Below are positions 35,413 to 45,039 of a stretch of 64,000 nt of DNA, piece after piece. The notes beneath the pieces are model-generated. The model did no database searches. It was not told where the DNA came from and saw only the letters and a list, made by a program, of their open reading frames with translations. Position 1 is the stretch's first letter, and each line of letters opens with the position of its first letter. This DNA comes from an uncultured Microscilla sp. GTDB lineage: Bacteria; Bacteroidota; Bacteroidia; Cytophagales; Microscillaceae. The stretch covers positions 1 through 64,000 of the forward strand of contig NZ_CANLRP010000025.1 of NCBI RefSeq assembly GCF_947493425.1, read 5' to 3'. The position numbers were made by a program, and so were the translations under genes.

Positions 35413-36768
35413 TTATACTGCTAAATCGTCTTCTATTGACTCTTCTTTGTTTTCGCTTTTTCTTTCAAGCAGCGCAAACCCAAATGTCAACACTCCTACT
35501 CTTCCTATAAACATCAACATTATAGTCAATACTTTTCCCATATTAGACAAGTCCCCTGTAATTCCTGTACTTAACCCTACTGTTCCCAAAGCAGAAGCTA
35601 CTTCAAAGAGGATTCTTTGAAATTCGAAACTCTCGGTGAATGTGAGCAAAAACGTAAACAAGAAAATAATAATGGTGTACATCATGAAAGTGGATGTAGC
35701 CACATATAGCCGTTCGAAAGGAATGGTTCTGTTCAAAAAGGAAATACGTTTCTGTCCAAACAATCTACTTTTGAGTATAGAAATCATCGCCGTTAAAGTA
35801 GTTATTTTCATGCCACCCGCTGTTCCCGAAGGTGAGGCACCTATGTACATTAAAAAAGTAACAAACAACAGTATGGGCAGGCTTAAATTACCCGTCGAAA
35901 TAGTATTAAAACCAACGGTTGTCATAGCAGTCATTGCCTGAAAGAATGATTCAACCAAGCGAGAGTCGGAGGTGCGAACGGAAGGTTCGGTAAAGTAAAC
36001 CAAAGTAGTACCCAAAAACAGCAGTATCACAAAACCATAAGTAATTATTTTAGTAGTAAATGAAACACTTTTCGATTTTCCTGTAATTCTGTACCACAGG
36101 TCTGTAATTACTATAAAACCAAGCGAACCAGCTATAGCTAATACTGAGATAATTGTATTAATGAGGGCATTGCTGCTATAGCTCTCAAAACTATTGTTAA
36201 ATAAGCCAAAGCCGGCGGTACAAAAGGCAGATACACTGTGGAATATTGAAAACCAAACGGCTTTCAAGGTCTCCATTCCTGTTTGTTTGAAAGCAATGAA
36301 GAAACCAATTGCTCCTATAACCTCCATGATAAGTGTAAACACAATCACACTTTTGATAAAATCTTGGATTTTAATAGTTTTTGGCAAGGTAAACTCCGCC
36401 CCTACTATTTTTTTATGCCAATGACCAATTTTTTGTGTGGTAAACAGCAAATAGTAGGTGGTGAGGGTCATATATCCAATGCCGCCAATTTGAAAGAGCA
36501 CCATTACGATCAACTGTCCAAAAAAATTGTAAGAATCATACACACTGACAGTAACCAACCCTGTGGTAGAAATGGCAGAGGTAGAAATGAACAAAGTGTC
36601 GAGGAAACTGACACTTGTTTTGTGAAATATCGGAATTGATAGAAGTAAAAATCCTATGACAGTATATAGAAAGAAACCCCAAACTAAATTCATCTGAGGT
36701 GATTTACTTACTTGAAATTTTTTGTACCAGGAAAGTATTTTGTAGAAGATGTTCTTATGCTTTGTCAT
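35413..36768 (-). CDS. TrkH/KtrB-family potassium uptake channel
   Basis: A 451-residue inner-membrane protein of the SKT potassium-transporter family. Four pore-like repeats are visible, with the selectivity-filter glycines in STTGLVTVS, FCTAGFGLFNN, TTVGFNTIST and GTVGLSTGITGD. The gate-loop region after the third pore has GTAGGMKITTLTAM. Transport normally needs a cytosolic RCK partner (TrkA/KtrA); none is adjacent. Length and lack of an N-terminal extension favour the KtrB type. The gene is convergent with dusB. Confidence 0.9.
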   Translation of the reverse strand: MTKHKNIFYKILSWYKKFQVSKSPQMNLVWGFFLYTVIGFLLLSIPIFHKTSVSFLDTLFISTSAISTTGLVTVSVYDSYNFFGQLIVMVLFQIGGIGYMTLTTYYLLFTTQKIGHWHKKIVGAEFTLPKTIKIQDFIKSVIVFTLIMEVIGAIGFFIAFKQTGMETLKAVWFSIFHSVSAFCTAGFGLFNNSFESYSSNALINTIISVLAIAGSLGFIVITDLWYRITGKSKSVSFTTKIITYGFVILLFLGTTLVYFTEPSVRTSDSRLVESFFQAMTAMTTVGFNTISTGNLSLPILLFVTFLMYIGASPSGTAGGMKITTLTAMISILKSRLFGQKRISFLNRTIPFERLYVATSTFMMYTIIIFLFTFLLTFTESFEFQRILFEVASALGTVGLSTGITGDLSNMGKVLTIMLMFIGRVGVLTFGFALLERKSENKEESIEDDLAV

Positions 36769-36862
36769 TATTGTTTTCAGATAGCGTATAACAATTAGGT
36801 ATAACTATTAAAACAACTATATTCTCTTGAACTTGTTTCAAGCTTTCTCTAGTGCTAGATTA

Positions 36863-37045
36863 GAGCTTGTTTAAGTTTCGCATTTAGTGTGATTTCTGAT
36901 GGGTTTTTGTTCTCAGGTTCATTAAGTTGAGCGAAATCGAGTTTATAAATTCTCTGAATTAAGTTCGAAAAACGCTGCTTTAACAATATATGAAGGCAAA
37001 AATTACGTAAAGTGTTTATTTAGTAGATAAACTTTAAACAAGCTC
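36863..37045. mobile_element. MITE-like element C with TTA target duplication
   Basis: The ends are inverted repeats: GAGCTTGTTTAAGTTT on the left against GAGCTTGTTTAAAGTTT from the right (reverse complement), 12 bases perfect before a one-base shift. TTA flanks both sides (36860-36862 and 37046-37048). The 183-bp interior has no coding capacity. It lies between trkH and a SpoIIE gene, in the promoter region of trkH. Confidence 0.7.
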
Positions 37046-37110
37046 TTAATAAAACCTATACTGGCGGTTCGTTGTAGTATTTTAGTGAGCACATTCTTGG
37101 TAGGGTGTAT

Positions 37111-38607
37111 TTAAACTTTTATTCCAAATAAAGTTACATCATCCCGTTGATCAGCATCTTGTTGATGGTTTACCAGCATTTGTGCAAAAAAATCTTTTTG
37201 TTTAGTCATAGAATACTGACTCTGTTGCTTTAACATTTGCTCAAACCTTCGGTTACCCAAACTTTTTCGTTGAGGACTGGGTGTATCAACAAAACCGTCA
37301 GTGGATAAGTAAATACAATCATTCTTTTGTAAAATAGCTTCTTGTTTTATAAAACACCTATTATCTTTTGACCACCCCGCAATAGATTGTTTATCCCCCT
37401 TAAATTTATGAAATTCACCATTTGTTAAATAAAACAAAGGTCTTTTAGCACCTGCGTATTGTAGTGCTACCTGTTGGTCATTACCGTCAGGCTGGTAGTC
37501 TAACCTACACAGGCAAACATCCATTCCATCCTGGTTGTGACCAGACTGTTGTCTCAATGCCTTTTTTACTTTAAAATGCAGTACTTCAAGCACCTTATTT
37601 ACATCAAAGATACGTTCTTCGTTAACTATTTCATTTAAAAGTGTACTACCCACCATAGACATAAAGGCGCCTGGTACCCCATGACCAGTACAATCTACCA
37701 CAGCTATAAATACCTTGTTCTCGATATAACTCATCCAGTAAAAATCTCCGGATACAATATCTTTAGGACGGTGGATGATAAACCATTCATTGAATACCTG
37801 GTTAATATCCTCAACAGTGGGTAACACTGCTTTTTGTATCGTTTGGGCGTAAGTAATACTGGATGTAATCAAGTCATTTTTTCTTTTTAAGAGCTGATTT
37901 TTTTCACCCAAAATTTCTTGGGTAGTCAATAGTTCCTCCAGGTTTTGTCTTAGCTCTTCCCCTTGGGTTTCTAAAGCTTCATTTTGTTCTACTGTTTCGT
38001 ATAGCAACACCTGGGCTTGTTCTTGGGCTTTTTGCAAGTTCTCAGAAAATATCCATACCATAGCAGTAAATAAGCCAAATACCACCACTACTACCACCCA
38101 ACGGATGTACTGTAGTGCTTCTGCTGGCAACACTAAGGGTTTCATTAATAAAGAACATATAGAGGATTCCAGGATAGCAAATGCGATAAAAGGTATAAAA
38201 AAAGCTATTTGAGTATATTTTTTTTCTTGGCGGGTAAACAACATTATGGCCAAACCAATTAATAAGATTAAAAAGAAGTGAATATCGGTGGAGGGACCAA
38301 GTAAATTGCTAAAAAAGACAAATATGAAAGAGAGTATAACAATTAAGTATAATTTAGCTGCCAAATACTTTTTGAAGTAATTCAATAATAAAACAACCAG
38401 TATTGTACAATTCGCAATATTTATAAAAATCAACACATCCAGTTGCCCTGAAAGCTTATAAAAAAAATAGCCAAGTATATAGCCCGCCAAATGATGAAAA
38501 AAAGCAAAAGCATTGCTTAGCTGGATTTTACGGTTTACAATATCTTGATTTTCTGGCGAAACCCCTATATTAAACACTTGATTGAACCAGTTTGAATTTT
38601 TGGGCAT
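37111..38607 (-). CDS. Membrane SpoIIE/PP2C-type phosphatase
   Basis: A 498-residue protein with an N-terminal membrane domain of about six helices (about 30-195), a glutamine/glutamate-rich coiled coil (about 200-245) and a C-terminal SpoIIE phosphatase (about 255-498). Metal ligands are in IVSGDFYWM, VDCTGHGVPGAFMS, LSTDGFVDTP and QRDDVTLFGI. It has the same plan as the 1889 gene, but the membrane part differs, so it probably senses another signal. It has no adjacent kinase or antagonist. It starts with ATG. Confidence 0.9.
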   Translation of the reverse strand: MPKNSNWFNQVFNIGVSPENQDIVNRKIQLSNAFAFFHHLAGYILGYFFYKLSGQLDVLIFINIANCTILVVLLLNYFKKYLAAKLYLIVILSFIFVFFSNLLGPSTDIHFFLILLIGLAIMLFTRQEKKYTQIAFFIPFIAFAILESSICSLLMKPLVLPAEALQYIRWVVVVVVFGLFTAMVWIFSENLQKAQEQAQVLLYETVEQNEALETQGEELRQNLEELLTTQEILGEKNQLLKRKNDLITSSITYAQTIQKAVLPTVEDINQVFNEWFIIHRPKDIVSGDFYWMSYIENKVFIAVVDCTGHGVPGAFMSMVGSTLLNEIVNEERIFDVNKVLEVLHFKVKKALRQQSGHNQDGMDVCLCRLDYQPDGNDQQVALQYAGAKRPLFYLTNGEFHKFKGDKQSIAGWSKDNRCFIKQEAILQKNDCIYLSTDGFVDTPSPQRKSLGNRRFEQMLKQQSQYSMTKQKDFFAQMLVNHQQDADQRDDVTLFGIKV

Positions 38608-39232
38608 AACATCTCTTTTTTAGAAATAAAAGTAATGGTATAACTAAACATACCACATATGTGCTTGAACTCTTGGGTGCTTGGTTAGGTATGGAGGTGT
38701 AAATTTTCAAGGTGAATGACCTTAAATATCTGATTAAAAACACAACCTTGTCAACCATAAAATGTATGATAAGGTCAGTTTAGTCAAGTGTGCCTTACGA
38801 TCTGTGCTGTCAATATTTTTTGAGAAAATAAAACACGCTGACTATCAGTTTTTTATGATTTACTTATGGTAGTTGTTGAGTGGTAGTATTGATAGTAAAA
38901 GATATGATGAATGGAAGGAAATGTAGTATTCATATAATACTTTTTTTCAAGAATAAAGTTGTTCTTTTTCTCTTTTATTTAAGAAGTTGCCTCAATTTTT
39001 AGTAATGAAGTACAAATAACTCATTTTATTACATATCTAAACAAATCATCAGTTTTAATATGAGTATAGTGTTTTTGCTTTTGCTAACAGTTTTTTATGG
39101 CTTGATTAAACTGAGTGAAAATAACCTTTAATAAAAAATATTTTCCAGCTTCTACTCCTTTTTATTTCTTTCGGTGTCTTAGAAGTGAATTTGAAAAACT
39201 ATTTTACTCACGACAATAATTCTTTAAAAAAT
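38608..39232. other. Divergent intergenic region, nothing recognised
   Basis: About 620 AT-rich bases between a SpoIIE gene and the first DUF4139 gene. I found no gene, repeat or clear promoter pair. A GTG at 39185 opens the downstream frame, but the better start is the ATG at 39233. Confidence 0.4.
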
Positions 39233-40885
39233 ATGAATACGAACAAAAAAACTATACTCACCTTAGCCATTCTGTTTAGCTTGATGGTCAGTAGTTGGGC
39301 AACCGACAAGGAAAAGGCAATCAAATCGAAAATCAAAGAAGTTACCGTGTTTTTGAACCGCGCCCAAGTAACCAACACTGCACAGGTGTATTTGCCTGCG
39401 GGTAAAACCCTGTTGGTATTTGAAGGTCTGTCAACCAAGCTTGCCAAGCAAAGCCTGCAAGTATCAGCCAAGGGCAACCTCACCATTATGTCGGTCAAGC
39501 ACCGCATCAATTACTTAAAAAGTTTTAGCAAGGCGCGCCGCATCAAACAGCTGGAAGACTCACTGGAGTATTACCAAGACCGCATTGCCAGGGTAGACAT
39601 TGAAAAAGAGGTGCTGAACAGTGAAGAAAAAATGATTCTTGCCAATAAGAAAATGGGAGGGCAAAAGGGGGTTTCGGCAACCGAACTTGCCGAGATGGCG
39701 ACTTTTTATCGCAAACGTTTGTCTGAAATTCGTTTTGCTGTATTGCGTCACAACAAAGTTTTACGCAAGTATCGCCAACAAAAAAATAAAATTAAATACC
39801 AGCTCCGCATAGAAAACAAAAACGCCAACAAACCCACTAGTGAGGTAATGGTTACTGTATCGGCCAAAAGTGCAATAAACGCTAACTTTGAGCTGAATTA
39901 CATAGTAATGAATGCCGGCTGGAGACCTATTTATGACTTGCGTGCCAAAGACAGCAAAAGCCCAATTCAGTTGAGCTACAAGGCAGAAGTTTTCCAAAAC
40001 ACGGGCATCGACTGGAAAAATGTAGACATTACGCTCTCTACGGGCAACCCTACCCAAAGTGGTTACAAGCCCAGCCTAAACCCCTGGTACGTAAACTTAT
40101 ATTACCCTCGTCCGGTAAAAGTAAACGACTACCTGAAAGGTAGAGCTGCTGGAATAAGTGTAACCAGAGAACAAAAAAAGAGCATCAATGCAAACGAACT
40201 CCCTCCACCGCCTCCAAGAGCAATGAAACCAAAGAGCAAAACTGTGGCAGATTTTACTAAAGTGATAGAGTCTACCTTTGCCACCAAGTTTGACATTTCT
40301 ATACCTTATAGTATTCCGTCTAATGGTAAGCCGCAACTCGTGGATGTAAAAAGCCACACCCTGAAAACTATCTACAACCGTAGCGCAGTGCCTAAACTGG
40401 ACAAAGACGCGTTTTTGATGGCACGCTTGGTCGATTGGGAGAAGTTTAACCTGCTTTCGGGCAAAGCCAACATCTATTTTGAAGGAACTTTTGTGGGCGA
40501 AACCTACCTGAATGCCAATAATACCAAAGATACGCTGGCTATTTCGCTGGGGCGTGATAAGCGAATTATTATTGACCGTAAGCAAGTAAAGGAGTTTAGC
40601 AGCAAAAAGTTTTTTGGGTCTAAAATAAAACAAACCTATGGCTATGAGATTATGGTGAGAAATACCAAAAACGAACAAGTGGAGTTGGTGATAGAAGAGC
40701 AGATTCCGGTATCTAAAAACAACAAGGTAACGGTAGAACTACTAGAAGCCAAAGGCGCCAAAGTAAACCCAACTACAGGTAAGGTGACCTGGAAGTTAAC
40801 TTTACAACCCAAGCAAGCCACCAAGGTATTGCTCAAGTATAGCATCAAATACCCCAAGGGTAAACAAATTAGTTTTTGGGGATAA
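39233..40885 (+). CDS. DUF4139/mucoidy-inhibitor-MuiA-like exported protein, copy 1
   Basis: A 550-residue secreted protein with a signal peptide (about 1-24, ending SSWA). An N-terminal DUF4140-type domain (about 30-110; KEVTVFLNRAQVTNTAQVYL) leads to a coiled coil (about 115-190) and a DUF4139 beta-rich region. Between two halves of the latter is a variable linker (about 300-340) with DYLKGRAAGISV, like the SusC plug phrase, followed by PPPPP. The family is uncharacterised; the MuiA link comes from mucoidy suppression in other bacteria. A tandem copy at 41154 is nearly identical outside this linker. Confidence 0.82.
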   Translation: MNTNKKTILTLAILFSLMVSSWATDKEKAIKSKIKEVTVFLNRAQVTNTAQVYLPAGKTLLVFEGLSTKLAKQSLQVSAKGNLTIMSVKHRINYLKSFSKARRIKQLEDSLEYYQDRIARVDIEKEVLNSEEKMILANKKMGGQKGVSATELAEMATFYRKRLSEIRFAVLRHNKVLRKYRQQKNKIKYQLRIENKNANKPTSEVMVTVSAKSAINANFELNYIVMNAGWRPIYDLRAKDSKSPIQLSYKAEVFQNTGIDWKNVDITLSTGNPTQSGYKPSLNPWYVNLYYPRPVKVNDYLKGRAAGISVTREQKKSINANELPPPPPRAMKPKSKTVADFTKVIESTFATKFDISIPYSIPSNGKPQLVDVKSHTLKTIYNRSAVPKLDKDAFLMARLVDWEKFNLLSGKANIYFEGTFVGETYLNANNTKDTLAISLGRDKRIIIDRKQVKEFSSKKFFGSKIKQTYGYEIMVRNTKNEQVELVIEEQIPVSKNNKVTVELLEAKGAKVNPTTGKVTWKLTLQPKQATKVLLKYSIKYPKGKQISFWG

Positions 40886-40917
40886 TGAAGTAGCAAGCTA
40901 CAAGAATAATTGGAGGG

Positions 40918-40948
40918 AAAAAGCGTGTTTGGTAAGGGCACGCTTTTT
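40918..40948 (+). terminator. Intrinsic terminator after DUF4139 copy 1
   Basis: AAAAAGCGTG and CACGCTTTTT form a perfect 10-bp stem with an 11-base loop, about 33 bp after the stop. The two DUF4139 copies are therefore probably transcribed separately. Confidence 0.75.
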
Positions 40949-41153
40949 TATTTACATATTTTTTTAAATTATTTTTAGAATATTCAAGTCATTGTTTATC
41001 AATTGTTTAAAGGCTTTTTGTTCTTTGTAAAACCAACAATAGTCAAAGTCTGAAAGCGAATGATTCAAAGCTTGTTAGCATCACCTACTCCCTTTTGGTA
41101 TTGCCCCTGTCCTACAAATGAATTTAAATTCAACAAAATTTAATACCAAAAAA

Positions 41154-42806
41154 ATGACTATTTCAAAAAAAATAATACTAACCCTTGCTTTTATTTTTAG
41201 CCTAGCGGTAAGCAGTTGGGCAAATGACAAAGAAAAGGCGGTAAAATCTAAAATAAAGGAGGTAACGGTGTTTTTGAATCGTGCTCAGGTCACCAATACC
41301 GCTCGTGTATATTTGTCAGCAGGCAAAACCCTATTGGTATTTGAAGGCTTGTCTACCAAACTTGCCAAGCAAAGCTTACAAGTATCAGCCAAAGGCAACC
41401 TCACCATTATGTCGGTCAAGCACCGCATCAATTACCTAAAAAGTTTTAGTAAGGCTCGCCGCATCAAACAGCTGGAAGACTCGCTGGAGTATTACCAAGA
41501 CCGCATTGCCAGGGTAGGCATTGAAAAAGAGGTGTTGATGAGTGAAGAAAAGATGATTCTTGCCAATAAGAAAATTGGAGGGCAAAAAGGTGTTTCAGCA
41601 ACCGAACTTGCCGAGATGGCTACTTTTTATCGCAAACGCTTGTCTGAAATTCGTTTTACTGTATTGCGTCACAACAAGGTTTTACGCAAGTACCGCCAAC
41701 AAAAAAATAAAATTAAATACCAACTCCGTGTAGAAAACAAAAATGCCAACAAACCCACCAGTGAGGTAATGGTGACTGTGTCGGCAAAAAGTGCAGTCAA
41801 TGGTGATTTTGAGCTAAACTATATTGTAATGAATGCAGGCTGGAGACCCATTTATGACTTGCGCGCCAAAGACAGTAAAAGCCCTATTCAATTGAGTTAC
41901 AAAGCAGAGGTGTTTCAGAACACGGGCATCGACTGGAAAAATGTAGACATTACCCTCTCAACGGGCAACCCCAGCCAAAGTGGTTATAAGCCAGATTTGA
42001 ACCCTTGGTATGTAAATATATATCAAGCGCAAGTATATTATAACAAGAGAGATGCATATAGGCGTAGAAGAGCTGCTGTAAAAGCTGAAAAAAAGGCATT
42101 ATACGCTAAAAAAAGTGCTTTATCAGCCAAAAAGAGTTTTTCAAGAAAACCTGTAAGTACTACAGTGGCAGATTTTACCAAAGTAGTAGAGTCTACCTTT
42201 GCCACCAAGTTTGACATTTCTATACCTTATAGCATTCCGTCTAATGGCAAGCCGCAACTCGTGGATGTAAAAAGCCATACTTTGAAAACCATCTACAACC
42301 GTAGCGCAGTGCCTAAACTGGACAAAGACGCATTTTTGATGGCACGCTTGGTCGATTGGGAGAAGTTTAACCTGCTTTCGGGCAAAGCCAACATCTATTT
42401 TGAAGGAACTTTTGTAGGCGAAACCTACCTGAATGCCAATAATACCAAAGATACGCTGGCTATTTCGCTGGGGCGTGATAAGCGAATTATTATTGACCGT
42501 AAGCAAGTAAAGGAGTTTAGCAGCAAAAAGTTTTTTGGATCTAAAATAAAACAAATCTATGGCTATGAGATTATGGTGAGAAACACCAAAAACGAACAAG
42601 TGGAGTTGGTGATAGAAGAGCAGATTCCGGTATCTAAAAACAACAAGGTAACGGTAGAACTACTAGAAGCCAAAGGCGCCAAAGTAAACCCAACTACAGG
42701 TAAGGTGACCTGGAAACTGACCTTGCAACCCAAGCAATCTGCCAAGGTATTGCTCAAGTATAGCATTAAATACCCGAAGGGTAAACAAATTAGTTTTGGA
42801 GGGTAA
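41154..42806 (+). CDS. DUF4139/mucoidy-inhibitor-MuiA-like exported protein, copy 2
   Basis: A 550-residue paralogue of the preceding gene with the same signal peptide, DUF4140-like domain, coiled coil and DUF4139 region. The C-terminal third is almost identical at the base level, which suggests recent duplication or gene conversion. The linker (about 300-340) differs completely: it is Lys/Arg/Ala-rich (AVKAEKKALYAKKSALSAKK) and lacks both the SusC-like phrase and the prolines. I start at the ATG at 41154, which gives a clean signal peptide; an ATG at 41118 adds 12 residues. Confidence 0.82.
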   Translation: MTISKKIILTLAFIFSLAVSSWANDKEKAVKSKIKEVTVFLNRAQVTNTARVYLSAGKTLLVFEGLSTKLAKQSLQVSAKGNLTIMSVKHRINYLKSFSKARRIKQLEDSLEYYQDRIARVGIEKEVLMSEEKMILANKKIGGQKGVSATELAEMATFYRKRLSEIRFTVLRHNKVLRKYRQQKNKIKYQLRVENKNANKPTSEVMVTVSAKSAVNGDFELNYIVMNAGWRPIYDLRAKDSKSPIQLSYKAEVFQNTGIDWKNVDITLSTGNPSQSGYKPDLNPWYVNIYQAQVYYNKRDAYRRRRAAVKAEKKALYAKKSALSAKKSFSRKPVSTTVADFTKVVESTFATKFDISIPYSIPSNGKPQLVDVKSHTLKTIYNRSAVPKLDKDAFLMARLVDWEKFNLLSGKANIYFEGTFVGETYLNANNTKDTLAISLGRDKRIIIDRKQVKEFSSKKFFGSKIKQIYGYEIMVRNTKNEQVELVIEEQIPVSKNNKVTVELLEAKGAKVNPTTGKVTWKLTLQPKQSAKVLLKYSIKYPKGKQISFGG

Positions 42807-42829
42807 AATAAGGAAGTAGCAAGTTTTAG

Positions 42830-42861
42830 CGGCAAGCTACAAGAGTAGCTTGCCGTTTTTT
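42830..42861 (+). terminator. Intrinsic terminator after DUF4139 copy 2
   Basis: CGGCAAGCTAC and GTAGCTTGCCG form a perfect 11-bp stem with an AAGA loop, followed by six T residues. It lies 24 bp after the stop. Confidence 0.85.
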
Positions 42862-43046
42862 ATGTCCTTTAGTCTAAATTAGTTAAGCAGTAGATAACTT
42901 CACTCAATAAAAGTGGTATCTGAGACTTATAGGAAAATAAGCAAAAAACTATAGGAGAATAATTTCAACCCATTGGTTTTCAAGATATTGTTAGATGCTT
43001 GTGTTTACGCAACAGCTAGCGACCAGCGACTGAACACTTTTACTAA

Positions 43047-43112
43047 CAAATTCGTAATCCACTGAAAGTGAGTATACTATGAACTTGTTAGTTGCCTATG
43101 GAGCAAGGTGTA
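43047..43112. repeat. Dispersed intergenic repeat, copy 2
   Basis: This stretch starting CTAACAAATTCGTAATCC resembles 29297-29365 (CTAACAAGTCTGTAATAT), sharing the later TTGTTA and the GGAGCAAGG/GGAACAGGG segments. It lies just past the 3' end of the oxygenase gene. Confidence 0.4.
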
Positions 43113-43137
43113 CCTAGAACCTTTTCAGGGCTATAAA

Positions 43138-43683
43138 CTATTGATACATTACATCAGACCTGAGTACATATTTTACCCCCTCAATTACAGGCAAGCCAGC
43201 GTGTATTACTCTATGCTCAAAAATCAAGGCAGTCCCTTGTTTGGGGACAAAGTTTATATCCATTTTCCGAAAAAACGTGTCTCCTCCTGTAAAGTCCTCA
43301 TTCAAATAAATTAATAAAGTCAATAAACTGACCTCCTGAGCATTACGTCTAAAGTGCCCATCTTTGTGCTCCTTAAACTCTTGCCCTGGGCGGTATTTAT
43401 AAAACCGAAAACGTTCGTTTAAACCTACTGCTTTTTTACCTTGCAAACGAGTGGGCAGCAAAGGTTGTAATTTCTGCCAAAGGCTTGCTGCCAGGTTATT
43501 GTCGTCAAACATTACCCGCTCATTGTTACGTACATTGGGCATCATTTCGGGGCCCCAAGGCGTGGTTACTGGTGCTGGTGCATACCCCACCTTTTCGGTA
43601 AAGTCAATGTAGTGTTCACATTCTTCTGGGGTAAACACATCGCTGATGGTAAATACTTTTTCGTGAAGTTGATCTACTTGCAT
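43138..43683 (-). CDS. 2-oxoglutarate/Fe(II)-dependent oxygenase
   Basis: A 181-residue prolyl-4-hydroxylase-like oxygenase. The iron-binding HxD is in FKEHKDGHFRRN, the distal His in FEHRVIHAGLPV and the 2-oxoglutarate-binding basic residue in KYVLRSDVMY. The product and target are unknown. It follows queA by 31 bp on the same strand and may be cotranscribed. Confidence 0.88.
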   Translation of the reverse strand: MQVDQLHEKVFTISDVFTPEECEHYIDFTEKVGYAPAPVTTPWGPEMMPNVRNNERVMFDDNNLAASLWQKLQPLLPTRLQGKKAVGLNERFRFYKYRPGQEFKEHKDGHFRRNAQEVSLLTLLIYLNEDFTGGDTFFRKMDINFVPKQGTALIFEHRVIHAGLPVIEGVKYVLRSDVMYQ

Positions 43684-43714
43684 TGTTTATTGTTTAAATG
43701 TTGTGAAAAATAAC

Positions 43715-44962
43715 TTACTCGTTTGCTTGGTTATACCAAAGCAAAGACGAGTCGCCATAGCTCAAGAAACGATAATCTTTGGCTAAAGCTTCATTGTATA
43801 TTTTTTCCCAATCGTTGCCCACAAAAGCCGCCACTAGTAAAATTAAAGTAGTTTTGGGCAAGTGATAATTGGTAATCAGGCCTTTACACATTTTAAACTC
43901 GTATCGGGGAAAAATAAATATTTCGGTAGCCCCCCAAAGTTTGCCCAATTCCTGGCGGTTCATATAATCTAAAATTGCCTGCAGAGCCTCTTGACGGGTA
44001 GGCAAAGAGACCTTTTCCCATTGATAAGGCAGAAGCTTGTCTATTTGAAAAGGAGTCCCAGGCAATAATTCATAACCTTCTTTAAGTAAGCGTACCCCTA
44101 GCCAATACACACTTTCAAGCACCCGCATAGAGGTTGTACCTACCGCTACTATATTGCCTGAGTGGTTGAGCAAGTTTTCTATATTTTGTTTATGTATCAC
44201 CAACTGTTCAGAGTGCATGTCGTGCTCTATTGCGTTTTCAACCTTTACTGGCTGAAAAGTGCCTGCACTGACGTGTAAAGTCAAAAACTCGGTTTGCACC
44301 CCCTTGCCTTGCAGCTCGTTAATTACCTCTGGGGTAAAGTGCAAGCCAGCAGTAGGAGCCGCCACTGCTCCTTCAAACTTGGAATACACTGTTTGATACT
44401 GATCTGCATCTTTTTGGGTAGCTTTGCGGTTAAGGTAAGGAGGTAAGGGTAACTCGCCTATTGTAGCCAATACCTCGGCAAAACTCACCTGGTGGTTGTT
44501 CCATTCAAACCTTACCCACTGTTTTTCGGAGTCGATTAGCTCTGCCTTTAGCACCAATCCATTGGGCAATGTTTGCTCCAATACCAAACCTATGTTCCAT
44601 TTTCTTTTGTTACCAATCATACAGTGCCAAGTGCATCCATTGCCTGTATGCATAGCAGCAGCTATTTCGTGAGGAGCTTCAGGTTTTAGCAAGAATACCT
44701 CAATCAAGGCACCCGTAGGTTTTTGAAAATACAACCTTGCCGGAATTACTTTGGTATTGTTAAACACCAACATAGTATCGGCGGGCAAGTGCTGTGGCAA
44801 ATCATAAAAATGCTGATGCTGAATATTGCCCGATTGGTATACCAAAAGCTTAGATTGATCGCGTTGGGCTAAAGGAGTTTTGGCAATGCGCTCTTCTGGT
44901 AATGCATAATTATAATCGGTTAAATAAATCGGGGGTAAGTTATCAATGTTCTGATGGCTCAT
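43715..44962 (-). CDS. queA: S-adenosylmethionine:tRNA ribosyltransferase-isomerase
   Basis: A 415-residue enzyme that transfers the ribosyl moiety of SAM to preQ1-modified tRNA to make epoxyqueuosine. Visible phrases are YNYALPEERIAKTPLAQRDQ, DTMLVFNNTKVIPARL, PTAGLHFTPEV, TLHVSAGTFQPVK and GTTSMRVLES near the C-terminal half, then FPRYEFKMCKGLITNYHLPK. It is longer than most QueA (about 345-360), owing to insertions in the middle. Start chosen at the ATG at 44962, with a candidate -7 box upstream. Confidence 0.94.
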   Translation of the reverse strand: MSHQNIDNLPPIYLTDYNYALPEERIAKTPLAQRDQSKLLVYQSGNIQHQHFYDLPQHLPADTMLVFNNTKVIPARLYFQKPTGALIEVFLLKPEAPHEIAAAMHTGNGCTWHCMIGNKRKWNIGLVLEQTLPNGLVLKAELIDSEKQWVRFEWNNHQVSFAEVLATIGELPLPPYLNRKATQKDADQYQTVYSKFEGAVAAPTAGLHFTPEVINELQGKGVQTEFLTLHVSAGTFQPVKVENAIEHDMHSEQLVIHKQNIENLLNHSGNIVAVGTTSMRVLESVYWLGVRLLKEGYELLPGTPFQIDKLLPYQWEKVSLPTRQEALQAILDYMNRQELGKLWGATEIFIFPRYEFKMCKGLITNYHLPKTTLILLVAAFVGNDWEKIYNEALAKDYRFLSYGDSSLLWYNQANE

Positions 44963-44986
44963 AATCAAAAAACAGTTTTTAGGCTT

Positions 44987-45015
44987 CAAAATTAGGGTAA
45001 AAAATGATATTTTTG
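44987..45015. promoter_or_regulatory. Divergent candidate -7 boxes
   Basis: TAATTTTG reads on the minus strand at 44987-44994 (towards queA) and TATTTTTG on the plus strand at 45008-45015 (towards the 45040 gene). Both fit TAnnTTTG, but neither has a well-spaced TTG. The plus box overlaps the first possible ATG at 45004, favouring 45040. Confidence 0.35.
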
Positions 45016-45039
45016 TGTATAACCCACGCCAATAAATTT

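Noticed and set aside
35413-36768. Complete Trk/Ktr transport operon
   Set aside because: No TrkA/KtrA-type RCK gene is adjacent.
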